A stretch of DNA of 64,000 bases from Desmodus rotundus (Eukaryota; Chordata; Mammalia; Chiroptera; Phyllostomidae), in contig NC_071396.1 of NCBI RefSeq assembly GCF_022682495.2, forward strand, positions 24,797,735-24,861,734, given 5' to 3'. Shown here one piece after another: positions 1 to 11,876 of this stretch; the first letter of the stretch is position 1, and each line of letters opens with the position of its first letter. Under the pieces are notes generated by a model that was not told where the DNA came from, searched no databases, and was given only the letters and a program-made list of their open reading frames with translations. The translations under genes and the position numbers were made by a program.

Positions 1-686
1 GGCCTCGGAGCGCAGCACCCATGGGGGACCTGGCTCCATCTTGCTCTGTGGCCCAGGCCCACGGGCTGTAGGTCTGCCCCTCCTAGGTTAATGAAGCTGC
101 CAAAGAGCAGAGAGTGCCTTCTGGCTCCTTCTCTTGTCCCCGAGACAACTGGGACACAGTATTCCATGGATACTGTGTTATCAAGTAGAAAAGAGCAGGC
201 TCACGTCATTGCCGGAATGGGTGACCCTCGGTACCGCCGTGGGCCAGGATGTGAATGGAGGGAGGGAAATTCGCCCTGAAAGGTGACAAGCACACAGAAC
301 CTGTGCAAATGCACGTGTCTTGAAGGGCCAGGTCCCTGGGCCTCACATGTCGTCTCCCCAGTGGCCTTGCTCAATGTCCCTCCTCCCTCCCATAGTGGGG
401 CTGGGACCAGCGGGACGCGCTCGGTGTCCTATTGAAAAGCCACTTAGCCAGGTGTCGGCAAAAGGATCACACTGTGTTTTGAAGTTCCCGTGTTCATTTT
501 CTGTATGGATTTTGAATGCTCTCATCCCAAATCTGTATGGCTTTCCTTACAACACATTTCTTCCTTCTCTGCTTTCGAGTTCAAGGTCTTTCCGTTCTCA
601 TCCTAAGGAGAACTTTGCAGTGACTCGGGTCACGTGGGACGATGGCCACGTGGCAGGAGTTGGGACAGCCTTGTCCTCTCTCTCAG
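1..686 (+). other. OCA2: OCA2 intron 17, 3' end
   Basis: The stretch before the first visible OCA2 exon. I recognise no repeat, RNA or coding exon in it. It ends in a pyrimidine-rich acceptor (ttgtcctctctctcag) directly before exon 18. Short open frames here have no recognisable protein and overlap each other. Confidence 0.8.
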
Positions 687-795
687 CACAGGGTATCGGA
701 CAGGATCCTGCTGGCCAAGTGCCTGCTGGTGCTGGGCGTCGTCATCCTCATGTTCTTCCTCAACTCCTTCGTCCCCGGCGTCCATCTTGACTTGG
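687..795 (+). CDS. OCA2: OCA2 (P protein) coding exon 18
   Basis: Coding exon of the melanosomal P protein, a 12-span transporter that sets melanosome chloride and pH and so tyrosinase activity. The 109 nt read [12 protein letters not shown], then a hydrophobic helix ([13 protein letters not shown]), then [11 protein letters not shown] plus the first base of a glycine codon. This matches human P protein residues of about 615-650 (human reads HRISDRILL and [15 protein letters not shown], recalled). The acceptor is tctctctcag|CACAGG and the donor G|gtgagt. It starts in phase 0 and ends in phase 1. A second AG five bases inside the exon (CACAG|GG) would shift the frame, so I place the start at 687. 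No stop or frameshift is present. Confidence 0.96.
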
Positions 796-962
796 GTGAG
801 TCTCGCCGCTGTTGGTGGGTTTCGTTGCTACACTTTGCACTTGACATCACAACCGGAAGGGGAGGTTTCAAGGTCGTTCTCAGACCCTGGTGATGCGGCG
901 GGGCCAGGGAGGGCAGAGGTGGAGGGTGTGGAGGGTGGCCAGCCTTCCAGGGAACGGGGAAA

Positions 963-1030
963 GTCTTTCTCTCCCTCTCTTTCTTCCTCCCTTGCTCTCT
1001 GTCTAAAAATAAATTTTAAAAAATCTTTAA
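963..1030 (+). repeat. Ves-type SINE tail, 5'-truncated
   Basis: Only the 3' part of a Ves SINE is present: the TTTCTCTCCCTCTCTTTC tract, then CTCTGTCTAAAAATAAA. The tRNA-like head is missing. It runs straight into an oppositely oriented SINE, giving a tail-to-tail pair. Confidence 0.7.
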
Positions 1031-1035
1031 AAAAG

Positions 1036-1228
1036 AAAGATTTTATTTATCTACTTTTAGACACGGGGAAGGCAGGGAGAGAGAGAAACATCAATGTGTG
1101 GTTACCTCTCGCATACCCCCAATTGGGGATCTGGCCTGCAACCCAGGTATGTGCCCTGACTGGGAATCGAACCGGCAACCCTTTGGTTCTCAGGAGGGTG
1201 CTCAATCCACTGAGCCACAGCCCAGGTT
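1036..1228 (-). repeat. Ves-type SINE (antisense)
   Basis: Read on the minus strand it has the tRNA-like head with the CTCAGTGGATTGAG block, a B-box-like GGTTCGATTCC region, and the ATAAATAAAATC tail. This is one of the window's many Ves copies. The head ends at 1228 in the sequence cagcccagg. Confidence 0.85.
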
Positions 1229-1614
1229 GTAACACATCTCTATACTGTTCCTGGATAAGCACCCCCTTACCCCCCAGAAAAGACAGGAAGTCATGGCAGC
1301 AGGGCCTGAGTCTCCCCAGCCCCCTGTCCGTCTCAGATTGTACCTCTGTTCTGGTCCTCAGAGTCGCCTGCCCCCGGTGCACAGGGGGGAGGTGGCTCTC
1401 ATTTTCACTGTGACACTATCACTTCCCACTGTCTGAGCCCTGTGTCGGGGTCCATGGCCCATACCCACCTGGTCACCAGCAGGTGGCGCTGTGATACCTT
1501 GTGAACCCTGCACCCTCCCGCGTTGCAGGAACACGTGGCATTTTCCTGAGGGTTTTCTAATTCACTCGACGGGTATCTCTATGAGGGTCATTATTAACAT
1601 TTTTAATTTTTCAA

Positions 1615-1830
1615 AAATTTTATCCTCACCCAAGGACATGCTTATTGATTTTAGAGAGAGGGGAAGGGAGGAAGAAGGACGGAGAGAAACATCGATTGGT
1701 TGCCTCTTGTATGCACCCTGACCAGGAACCAAACCCACAACCCAGACATGTGCCCTGACTGGGAATCAAACCTGCGACCTTCTGGTTTATGGGACGACAC
1801 TCCAACCCACAGAGCCACACCAGCCAGGGC
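1615..1830 (-). repeat. Family B tRNA-derived SINE (antisense)
   Basis: It opens on the + strand with TTTTATCCTCACCCAAGGACAT, the degenerate complement of the family's terminal hairpin. A GA-rich tract, two B-box-like repeats (AATCAAACCTGCGACC region) and the head GCCACACCAGCCAGGGC follow. The double B-box-like segment separates this family from the Ves type. Confidence 0.85.
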
Positions 1831-2763
1831 TCTTGGGAGGTCATTGCTTAATGAACGTGAAACATAACCGCTTCCAAAATCCGCCCTCCGTGAAGGGCAG
1901 ATTTATGAGGACGATGAATTTCAGTGGTGGCAAGGTGTTTTTTGTTTTAGCCAAAGCTTTGCACTTGGCTTGCTTTCAAAAGTGGGCTCTGCTATTTAAA
2001 AATCTTTTGGAAACAACTTGATTTGCTGAAACATTTGACGGATATAATTTTCTGTAGAAAGCAAAACCTCTTCACTTTGCACACTAGACAGATAATGTGA
2101 CCCAGGCTTCTTGGGTCCTTGGCTCCCACTGCAATCATTAGCATGCGACTCAGTTTCCCTTTGCTGTCATGCGCAGAAAACTCCTTTTCTAGTCTTTCAT
2201 GTAGCACTTGACGCGCAATCTTTTGCCTGCATGTCTGCCTTTCTAGTTCGCTGTCACAGACTCTCAGGATTCATCGCCTTAAGGAATCTCACACCCAATT
2301 GGCTGGGTGGCCCGCCCTTGGCGATAAGCTGACAGGTGTTCTCTGTCCCCGCCTGTGGGAGCTGATCCACAGGATCTTGGGGTCATAAGAAAGAATGTAA
2401 AGCTGGAGTGCTAAAAATGTCATGGATTTTATTTGTCTTGGGAGGAGTACATCTGTAAATTACGGGTGCAGCATAATTATTTTGAATTTCACTTCAGACA
2501 TAGTTAAGTTTAACATTATAAGCCTTTAGTCGCTATAAGAATGTTAGGTGGTAATTAAGCAAATACAATAAAACTGGCCTTGGTGGGCCGAGGGGTTCAG
2601 AATAGATTGTTCTTTTTAGTGTTCACGGATTATTTCATTTCTAATTTTATTTGAGGTTCCACTTTTACGAACAATAGCCTGCCTTTGAAAAACCAAAAGA
2701 TATTTGGGAGTATGCATGAGTTTGGTTAGCATTTGCCAGGGGTCTTTATAGAAATAGCCATAT

Positions 2764-2911
2764 TTAAAAAAATCTTTTACTTTTATTGATTGATTGAGAG
2801 GGAGAGAGAGGTTGGTTGCCTCCCATACACGCCCGTACCGGGGATCGAACCTGCAACCCCTGTTGGCGAACGGGACGACGTTGCAACCAACTGAGCCACC
2901 TGGCCAGGGTG
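2764..2911 (-). repeat. Family B SINE, short form (antisense)
   Basis: About 148 bp, with TTTATTGATTGATTGAGAG at the tail side, GGGGATCGAACCTGCAACC internally and GAGCCACCTGGCCAGGG at the head. The flanks share ATATTTA (near 2758 and 2913), a possible target-site duplication. It has one internal B-box-like block rather than two, so it is either a deletion copy or a short subfamily. Confidence 0.8.
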
Positions 2912-3879
2912 ATATTTAGGGGTCTTCACCTCACTGCATGCCCTGGAGGTGACTCCAGGTAGCTCAGTTGTCACACACAGGTCCCCCAGTCCTTATCTGA
3001 AACTCGTGGTGCCAGATATGTTTCAAAATTCAGATATTTTGTTTGTAGTCTACGAACACCATTCACTGCCCGTACCGTATGGTGGGTAATGCCACAGCAC
3101 CCGCCCCGAGAGGCCCAACGCCAGCGCCCCGTGATCTCAGCACGCATATTTCCGCAGCAAAACGTGACCGTGTGTGCGAGATGGGATAACAAAGACCACA
3201 TATGACCTCATTTCAATTCATGTCAGGTTTTATGGAATTTTGACAGAAGCTTATAAAAAACGCCATCCTCTCAACTAATTCTAGAATTGCAGATAGCTGA
3301 TTCCGAGACTATAAAAAGTATCCATGAGCTGCCTTGAGAACGTTAATGTTGGCCTTAAAATTGATCACCTTGATGAGCAATGTCCCAGGTCTTCTTGTTT
3401 TGATAATTAATTCAGAATATCCGCCCCTCCGCCCCCTGGGGTTTTCCTCACAATATGTTTGATTAGATTTCAATTCCAGAGATTTCTCTGTGATTATATT
3501 TCCCTGATTATGGTTTCGAAATTGCGGGTGTCCCTCGGTGTCCCGCTGTCCAGTAATTGGACTGTGGTCTCTTCAAAGGTCTTTTCAGCCGCCTGATCAG
3601 CCTCAATCAAAATCAGATTGTCGGGATGATACCGCGCGAAGTGGCAGATGCTGGGCCGAGGGGCCCTGGGGCGGCAGACTCAGAAGCAAAAAGGCTCCCT
3701 CTTTCAGGGAGCGGCCCCTCCCCAAACACTCGGTTCTCTTTGCCTAGCCTCCCGCTTCTCCATGCGTGGTCGGTTCTTTTTTTGGTCTTTTGTCTGTTCA
3801 TGGCAGAATCATAATAGTCTCATTTGTTTCTTGATTTATAGGGTCTCAATGTCAGCCACACAGAGAGAAAAGGTTATTT

Positions 3880-4089
3880 TGTGTATTTTTAGAGAGAGGG
3901 GAAGGGAGGGAGAAAGAGAGGGAGAGAAACATGGATGTGTGAGAGAAACATCAATCAGTTGTCTCTCTCACGTGCCCCCTACTGGAGACCTGGCCCACAA
4001 CCCAGGCAAGTGCCCTGACTGGAAATTGAACTGGCGACCCTTTGTTTCACAGGCCGGCGTGCAGTCCCCTGAGCCACACCAGCCAGGAC
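3880..4089 (-). repeat. Ves-type SINE (antisense) with target-site duplication
   Basis: A full antisense Ves copy. It is flanked by direct repeats, gagaaaaggttatttt before and gagaaaaggctattct after, with one mismatch. These support retrotransposition through the L1 machinery. Confidence 0.9.
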
Positions 4090-4324
4090 GAGAAAAGGCT
4101 ATTCTGAATTCCCAATTCCCTGATTGGCCCAAGTTGGGTTAGCTTCCTTTTCTAACAAGAAATTGTGACCCGCAGGGACAGGGGCCACCTGGTCCAACAT
4201 GACTTAGAGTGGCTGGAGATGTAGTGCTTAGAGAAAGGAGGTCATTGCAAACTGGACGGATGTCCCCCAAAGTCCCTAATGTGTTTCCTACGTCCGCTAA
4301 CTTCCAGTAAGTAAGTAACTTCAG

Positions 4325-4405
4325 TGAAATCATTCATTTATTTATTCAGCCATTCATTCATGCGGCACTGTTGCAGGCTGGTCCAGAGACCCCTGCCCTC
4401 ATCAG
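4325..4405. repeat. Possible L2-like old repeat scrap
   Basis: The string TTCATTTATTTATTCAGCC followed by ATTCATTCATG and GGCACTGTTGCAGGCTGG recalls the antisense end of ancient L2-class LINEs. The match is short and by eye only, so this may be chance. Confidence 0.3.
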
Positions 4406-4510
4406 TCCCCCATCCCAGGGGGCTGGGTCTGTGCGGACTCACGGGAGTGCGGTGAGGACTGTGCAGTTAAGTAAGACGCTGAATTTCAGAGTGCTGACAG
4501 CCCGACGCAG

Positions 4511-4621
4511 AGGTGGGAGGAAGAGGAGGAGGAAGTGGAGAAGAAGGAGGGAGAGGAGGAAGTGGACGAAGGGGAAGGAAAAGGAGGGGGAAGAGGAGGA
4601 GGAAGAGGAGGAGGAAGAGAT
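4511..4621 (+). repeat. Purine-only GGAGGAA-type simple repeat
   Basis: About 110 bp almost entirely of A and G on the + strand, an irregular mix of GGA, GAA and GGAGGAA units with rare interruptions. The lysine/glutamate/arginine-rich open frames across it are products of the repeat, not genes. Such tracts can form triplex DNA. Confidence 0.9.
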
Positions 4622-5353
4622 CACATCCAGTCAAAAAGACCGGGAAACGCCTCTCGTGGAAGGCAGCATTTGACGTGGGCTTGGACACAAGAGCAGGCGT
4701 TCAGAAGCAGCCGGTGAAATGAAAGCTTGCAACCAGAAGACGCAAGTTGGGCCAATACAAGGAAGCAAGTGTACCTTGTGGCATCTCCTGTGGAAAAGCA
4801 GCAACCCTTGGCCAGAGCGGCCCACAGTGTGAGCCTGGCGGCTGGACGGAGGCGCCCCTCGAGGCGGGCCAGCAGCAGCCGCGTGTCATTGCTGTCCCAC
4901 GTGCGCTCAGACACTCACCAGCCCACCCGGACGGGTCCGTCCTTTTACGGCTCAGAGCCCTTGACGGTGCCGTCTTCTAGTGCAGGCTGTCTGACCTTGA
5001 ACGTAGACTGGTAATGGGAAACATTATGTTACCACAGGGACTGCTGCGTCGTGATTTACAACAAGAGGTGTCATTCTGCAGGGGACAGTGTTTGGATCTT
5101 GGGGTCATGACCAGATTTAGGTGTTTGGTGGGACTGCTGTCCACTCTTTCGCTGCTGTCGCTCCAACTTGGCCTCAGTGCTTGCTCTGTCCTTGGGCGCT
5201 TTTGCCTTGAACACCCTCCCCTTCCTCACCTGCGATGTTGTATTCACCCTTAAGGTCTCTGTAAAAGACCACCTTTGGGTGAGACCTGCTCACAGTCACC
5301 ACATTGGGTCACTCTCTCTGGGTGTTGCTGCATCTTTTTTTTTTTTTTTTTAA

Positions 5354-5527
<174 letters not shown>

Positions 5528-5640
5528 TAGAACTTTGGAGAATGATCTTCTACCTAGTTTTTAGAGTTTATATTTTATTTAGTGCATGAAGAAAGTCAAA
5601 GTGTTTCTTTGGAGACTTTGGAGGTTATAATTAGACTATT

Positions 5641-5840
5641 AAAATTTTTTATTTATTATTTTAGAGAAAGGGGAAGGAAGGGAGAAAGAGAGGGAAACAT
5701 CAGTGTGTGGTTGCCTCTTGCATGCCCCCCTACTGGCAACTTGGACTACAACCCAGGCATGTGCCCTGACTGGGAATTGAACCAGCGACCCTTTGGTTTG
5801 CAGGCTGGCACTCAATCCACTGAGTCACACCAGCCAGGGC
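5641..5840 (-). repeat. Ves-type SINE (antisense) with 13-bp duplication
   Basis: A complete antisense Ves copy flanked by identical taattagactatt at 5628-5640 and 5841-5853. The perfect duplication suggests a fairly recent insertion. Confidence 0.93.
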
Positions 5841-6720
5841 TAATTAGACTATTTTAAGTAAACCTAGTTAATTTTTTTCATCTCAGCCACCTGAATATTT
5901 CTGATAAAATTGGCTTGATAGCCAGTGGGTTTTTTCCCCCCCTTGAATTATCTTTGGGGTTTGTCAACTCGTTCGCGACTCATTTGAGATAAAGGAGAAT
6001 TTGCTCTAAATGGGCTTTGGGGCAAAGTGATGTCTTCCAGCTGGTTTACGGGGTAACAGCTTGGTTATCTCTTTCATTCTGTGTAACATTTATCTACATT
6101 TTCTATATTACCGTGGAAAAGGCTGCCTTCAAGGAAAGAGTGAATAACGTGTATTGTTCTAGTTATAGTTGTTACGTTCACTCCCAAAGCGTCTCAGTCT
6201 AGGAACTTGGTTTATAAACCGGTGACCTTCTCAGATGCACAGGTTTAGTGGCGTCAAAGTTCCCTCAAGTTCTCCAAATGCCTCACGTTCGTCGCCCGAA
6301 CTTGCAGGTGACAAACCCACTTGTTCGTAATCCTCTCCAGGTGCAAACCTTCCCGCTCATCCTTTTCACTGCTTGTGAGACAGGACCTGTGGCTGTGTGA
6401 CCTTCGTGACTTCGCCCGTGATGGGCTGGGTAGATGTAACCATGTGACTCCCGTGGGCCCTTCCCGTCTCCCAGGAAGCTGCGAGTTATATTCTGCGTCC
6501 TCAGTTCCCTCCTCAGAAATGTCACCTTTTCTCTTCCAAGTGTCCTCTCCACACCAAGCACACCGAGTGTGGAGGGGGACATCCTGGTTCCTGGTTTCAT
6601 GATTTAGGAAGTGTCCGCCGCAATGACACGTTTGCTCCAGGTGTCCCTTGCTATTTCATTGGGTTTGGGCCATATTTTTCTCAATTTTATACTTTGTGTT
6701 GACTGGGTAGAAACTGGAAT

Positions 6721-6938
6721 ATTTATTTATTTATTTAAGAAAGAGGGAGAGAGAGAGAAAACGAGAGGGAGAGAAACATCGATGTGAAAGAGAAACATCG
6801 ATTGTTTGCTTCCTGTACGCACCTCGACCGGGGATTGAACTTACAACCCGGCGTGTGTCCTGACAGGGAACTGAACCAGCGACTTTTTGCTTGCTTTTCA
6901 GGATGACACCCACCTCACTGAGCCACACAGGTCAGGGC
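6721..6938 (-). repeat. tRNA-derived SINE, family B (antisense)
   Basis: A TTTATTTATTTAAGAAAGAG tail side, a doubled AGAGAAACATCGAT motif, two B-box-like blocks and the head GAGCCACACAGGTCAGGGC. The doubled motif is characteristic of longer family B copies. Confidence 0.85.
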
Positions 6939-7510
6939 TGTATTCAGTTGTTTTTTTTTTTAACTGTAGAAATGTATTATATGGCAAAAGTAATGGTAAA
7001 TTTAAATGAAACAATAGCTATAACACATTTGCACATCACAGCAGTCCTAGGCTGACATTTAATTTTTTTGTACTTACGTGTTTTTCTCCGTACGCTTTTG
7101 TTTGTGCCTCTAATTCTTTTAACGTTTAGAGCCTTTCTTGGAAGTGGATTTCTTTTTCAGGAAGCAGCCAGCAATTATCTTCACAACATTTATGACCAAT
7201 TTGTATTTTTCTTGTTCTAACAAAGGTTTTCCATGCATAGCCTTGCTTTCCTAAAATAACTCACAGTTAACAGTATTTTGACCTGCTTGTCGATGGGCCA
7301 GCCTTTTAAACTGCAGATGAGTGAACATAAATTTTTGAGGCAATCAATTTGGCATTGATTTTTGTGAGTACAGGGAATCCGAGATCCGGGGAATGGCAGT
7401 TGCTTTTGGCTTCGCTTCTTATTTTTCTCTAGTTCTCACAAGTTTCTCACAGCTCTTTTTGCACAATTAGTTTTCAGAGTTTCGTGTTTCCCTCCATCTC
7501 ACGTTTTCTT

Positions 7511-7709
7511 GTTTATTTATTTAATTTTAGAGAGAGGGGAAGGGAGGGAGAAAGAGAAGGAGAGAAACATCAATGTATGGTTGCCTCTCATGCGCCCCCT
7601 ACTGGGGACCTGGCCCACTACTTAAGCATGTGTCCTGACTGGGGATCGAACTGGCGATCATTTGGTTCACAGGCTGGCACTCAATCCACTGAGCCACACC
7701 AGCCAGGGC
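7511..7709 (-). repeat. Ves-type SINE (antisense)
   Basis: Antisense Ves copy with GTTTATTTATTTAATTTTAG, a GCGCCCCCTACTGGGGACC block and the head GAGCCACACCAGCCAGGGC. It sits directly against antisense L1 sequence starting near 7,715. Confidence 0.92.
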
Positions 7710-7714
7710 GTCAC

Positions 7715-9150
7715 TGAGCATCTTTCAAACCAGCGTTTTGAACTCTGCATTTGACAGATTGTTTGTCTCCATTTTATTTAGTTCTTTTTCGGATTTTTCA
7801 TCTGTTCTTTCATTTGGTCCATGTTTCTTTGTCTCCCTGTTTTGGCAGCCTCCCTGTGTTTGTTTCTGTGTATTAAATAGAGCTGTTCCATCTCCCAGGC
7901 TTAGTAGAGAGTAGCCTTACATAGCAGGTGTCCTGTGGGGCCCAGAGGTGCAGTTTCCCTGGGCTCCTGAGCCGGGTGCTCCAGGGGTGTCCCTGGTGTG
8001 GGTTGTGTGCGCCTTCCAGCTGTAGTCGAACCCTGATCGCTGCCAGCACCGCAGCAGGAGAGACTGATTCTCAGGCCGACCGGCTGTGAGGACTGTCTCC
8101 GACTACAGAGGCCACACCGTTGTGCAGGGGCTGACCCCACAGAGCGAGATTTGCTTTATCGGGACTCTGCTGCCTGCTGAGGCTGCCTTTTGGGTGCGTC
8201 ATTCCGGGAGGTGGTTGGGCGGAGCTCTGGTGTGCTCTGAAGGTGTCCACTGGGTGTGTTGGTTCTGGGGCCTCTTGGGAGGTGGAGGTCAAGGTCAGCC
8301 ACTGCCGGTGCCCTGTGCTGGAGCACCTGGTAGGAGCTACAAAGTAATCTGTGTATGGTTGTCACCTCTGCTGGGCTGGGAGGTGCCTGGGAGAGGCCAA
8401 GCTGTGAACTGACCCCTGGCAGATGACCCCTAGTGCTTGGCCTGGGGCTGCTTAGCAAAAGGTACAGAGCATGCCGGGGCCAGATGCTGCTTGTTTGGGG
8501 TTTGTGAACCTTTGGGAGATGATAGCAAAGCCCACAGCCTGGGCCAAGGAAGGCTGCTTGCCTGGATCAGCCACTGAAAGAGGTTCTGGCCTGTGTGAGA
8601 GGTGGGTGGGGTGGGATGGGGTCTCAGGGAATCCCCAGGACATGGTAAGTTTGGTGGTGGCTTAGATTTGGTGCCCACCTGCACCGGGGGGCTGGGTGGG
8701 GGCGGGCCCAGCAAAGGAACAATGGCGTCTGCCAGCACTTCTGTCTGAGAGAAAGCTTCTCCTCTAGCTCTCACCCTGAAGCCAGACAACGCAGTTCCTC
8801 CCCGTAGGTCCCCGATGCGTTTCAGCGCTGGGGCTCAGAGCTAGTGAGTTCACATAATGTGCGGGCCCTTTAAGAGGAACACCTGCGACTCCAGACTCCT
8901 CTGTCTCACTCAGCCACCATCCCCTCTGGTTTTCACAGCCAGAAGTTACGCGATTTCTCTTCCTGGCTCTGGAACCCTGGCTTGGGGGGAGCTGCTGTGG
9001 AGCTGGGACGCCTCATTTCTTGGGGCAAATGTCCGCCGCTGAGATAATCCCTCCTGATTTTGAACCTCCACATGTGGGTGTGGGACCAGCTCGTTCGTAG
9101 TCTCTGCCTCTCCTCCTGTCTCAACGTGGCTGCTTCTTTCCTGGACATCG
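7715..9150 (-). repeat. L1 5' region (ORF1 N-terminus and 5' UTR), antisense
   Basis: From about 7,715 the + strand reads like the complement of a mammalian L1 ORF1 start (TTATTTAGTTCTTTTTCGG and similar). It then becomes GC-rich sequence typical of the long 5' UTR of older mammalian L1 elements (the GGGACTCTGCTGCCTGCTGAGG and CCCTTTAAGAGGAAC region). Recognition is by recalled similarity, not alignment. It explains the many overlapping open frames here, which are not genes. Confidence 0.6.
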
Positions 9151-9632
9151 CGTGTCCAGGGGTCTGGCAGTCATCACAACTGTCCCAGGCGCTGTATGCA
9201 GGGTGGCTCTCAGAAGGACCCGTTGAGGAAGGTTCCTTGCGAGACTCTTGTTATCAGAATCTTGAACTGAAAAGAAAGCAAAATATAATAATAATTTTGC
9301 TTCCCAAAGCTTTAGTGATTTCTGGTTTCCTAAACAATGAGTTCCCTGGGCCGGCACACTTATGCCATAGCTCTTTTCCTCCTCGGGTGTCCAGGAGGTT
9401 TTGAAAGGCTTCCCGTGTGACGGGATTTCATTGTGTCTCTGCCAGAGGGACTTCTTTTGCTGTGCCCTGGCTCTGCCACCAAAAGTAATCACAGTGCTAA
9501 TAATAGGATCAAGGCTCTAATTTGTAGGCTGCAGGTAATAATTTCATGTTTATGGGTAATCACTCATGCCAAATTCCAAACAGGCTTCTTGGAAGCTGTC
9601 CAAATCCCCCTTGACCATCCACCATTTTCTTG

Positions 9633-9824
9633 TCTCAAAAATATTTTTGAGGGTAAGGGGGGGTGGAGAAAGAGAGGGAGAGAAACATCAGTTGGTTGCC
9701 TCTTGAACGTCCCTAACTGGAGATCAAACCCATACCCTTAGGCATGTGCTCTGACTGGGAATCGAACCAGCGACCCTTCATCCTGTGGGATGATGCCCAA
9801 CCCACTGACCCGCACCGGTCATGA
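9633..9824 (-). repeat. tRNA-derived SINE (antisense) with 14-bp duplication
   Basis: A GGAGAAAGAGAGGGAGAG tract, AATCGAACCAGCGACCC block and head region CCCGCACCGGTCATG. It is flanked by identical ccaccattttcttg at 9619-9632 and 9825-9838. Confidence 0.9.
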
Positions 9825-10251
9825 CCACCATTTTCTTGCATAAGTTACTATGTAGTATAAGTCACCTTCATGCATAAGACCTATGGCTTATAATATACAA
9901 GTCACATATGTCATATTCTCTCCTGTCTTGAGAAATGCCACGGTCACCTGAGCAATGACGTGACGTGAACATGTGGGAGAACAGCCGTTCCCTGGGAAGT
10001 TCCTTCTGAGATGCGCCGGCAGAGCGCACAGTGGCATCCATGGGCTCCGCCCCAAAGTGACTCCCACGTGTTCGGTTCCTGAGTTCAAGAACAGCAACGC
10101 TTGTTCTTCTTGCCTTAAAAAAGAAAACAGCACTTCGGCAATGATAAACACGCCACAAAAATAAATTTCGTTTCGTGAATTTGGTGTTTTGCAGTAATTA
10201 CTGAAGTCACTTCTGTGTTTCTCCTTCATGGTATACAAAAAGAGAATTCAT

Positions 10252-10253
10252 TT

Positions 10254-10292
<39 letters not shown>

Positions 10293-10295
10293 TAT
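10252..10295 (+). repeat. (TTTA)n microsatellite
   Basis: About ten TTTA units. They grew from the A-rich tail of the adjoining antisense SINE. Confidence 0.95.
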
Positions 10296-10452
10296 TTTTA
10301 AGAAAAACGAGGAAGAGAAACACAATGTGTGGTCACCTCTCATGCGCCCCCTACTGGTGACCTGGCCTGCAATCCAGGCACGTGCCCTGACTGGGAACTG
10401 AACTGATCACCCCTTGGTTTGCAGGCCGGTGCTCAATCCATTGAGCCACACC
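10258..10452 (-). repeat. Ves-type SINE (antisense)
   Basis: Antisense Ves copy whose tail is the expanded TTTA tract. Flanks ttcattttta and atcattttta look like a diverged target-site duplication. It sits just before an antisense L1 3' end. Confidence 0.88.
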
Positions 10453-10463
10453 ATCATTTTTAA

Positions 10464-11390
10464 ATTATAGATGCCTTTATTTATTTATTTTTCAATTACA
10501 GTTGACATTCAGTATTATTTGTATTAGTTTCCGGTGTACAGCATGGTGCCCAGACCATCACGTATTTTACAAAGCAGTCATCCCCCTGGTATTTCAATGA
10601 CCCATCTGACACCATACACAGTTGTTACAATATTATCGACTGCGTTCCCTGTACGTTACATCCCCGTGACTGTTCTGTAACTGCCGGTTTGAACTTCTTA
10701 CTCTCTCCCCCCTTTTCACCCAGTGCCCCCACCTGCTCCCATCTGCAAACCATCAGTCTGTCGTCTGTATCTATGAGTCTGTTTGAATCTTGTTCGTTTG
10801 TTTATTTGGCTCTTTAGATTCCACCTAGGAGTGAGATCGTATGGTGTTTGTCTTTCTTTCTCTGACTTACTTCACTTTGCATAACACCCTCTTGGCCCAT
10901 CCATGCTGCTGCAAATGGCAAGATTTCATTCTTTTTAATGGCTGAGTAATATTCCATTGTATAAATGCACCACTTCTTCTTTATCCACTCGTCTCTCGTA
11001 GACACTTGGGCTGCTTCCATATCTTGGCGACTGTAAATAACGCTGCAATGAACATAGGGCTGCACATGTTCTTTCAAATGAGTGTTTTGGGTTCCTTCAG
11101 CTATATTCCCAGAAGTGGGATCTCTGGGTCCTAAGGCAGGTCCATTTTTAATGTTTTGAGGTTATCTCCATCCTGCTTTCCACAGTGGCTGCACCAGTCT
11201 GCATTCCCACCAACAGTACACAGGAGTGCCCTCTTCTCCACAACCTCGCCAGCACTTGTTGTTTGTGGATTTATTGATGGTGGCTGTTCTGCCAGGTGGG
11301 AGGTGATATCTCATTGTGGTTTGAATTTGCATCTCTCTGATGATGAGTAGCATTGGGCATTTTATCATATGTCTATCGCCTGTTTGTAAG
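10464..11390 (-). repeat. L1 3' end with ORF2 C-terminus, antisense
   Basis: Minus-strand translation of about 11,077-10,814 gives the L1 ORF2p C-terminal signature (CIYTMEYYSAIKKNEI, FAAAWMGQEG, SEVSQRKKDKHH). An L1-type 3' UTR follows down to an A-rich end near 10,470. Upstream the L1 continues to about 11,390 with frame breaks. It is a 5'-truncated old insertion, not functional. Confidence 0.88.
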
Positions 11391-11696
11391 TTGTAATTGG
11401 TGAAGTGTCTAAATGGCAGATGGCCTCCAAATGGCCTCAGATTCCAGAGTCTGGGACCAGCACGGGGATGAGGCTGGTCACTGACTTCTGCCGCAGGCAC
11501 ACCAGTGTAAGGGTCACCTGGGTGCTGCTCTCTCCTGTCGCCCAGCCTCCCAGGGGTGACGCCATCTTGCAGACAGGATTGTCAGTAGGGTCCCCGGGAA
11601 GACGTGCATTCTGGGAAGAGTGGACACATAGACATTTTTATTTGTAACTGTTTGTTGTAAAAAATGATTCATAACAAGCTCCTTATCAGTTGTTTT

Positions 11697-11876
11697 TAAT
11701 CCTCACCCAAGGATACATTTATTGATTTTAGAGAGAGAGGAAAGGGCGGGATAGACACAGAGAGAGAGAGAAACATCGACCAGCTGCCTCCCGTGCGCAC
11801 CCCGACCAGGGATCGAACCCGCAACCTTTTGGTGTATGGGATGATGCTCCAACCAACTGAGCCACCTGGCCAGGGC
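11697..11876 (-). repeat. Family B SINE (antisense)
   Basis: Opens with TTAATCCTCACCCAAGGATAC and ends GAGCCACCTGGCCAGGGC, with GGGATCGAACCCGCAACC internally. About 60 bp of similar sequence lies on either side of it (11,634-11,691 and 11,876-11,941). Confidence 0.9.
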
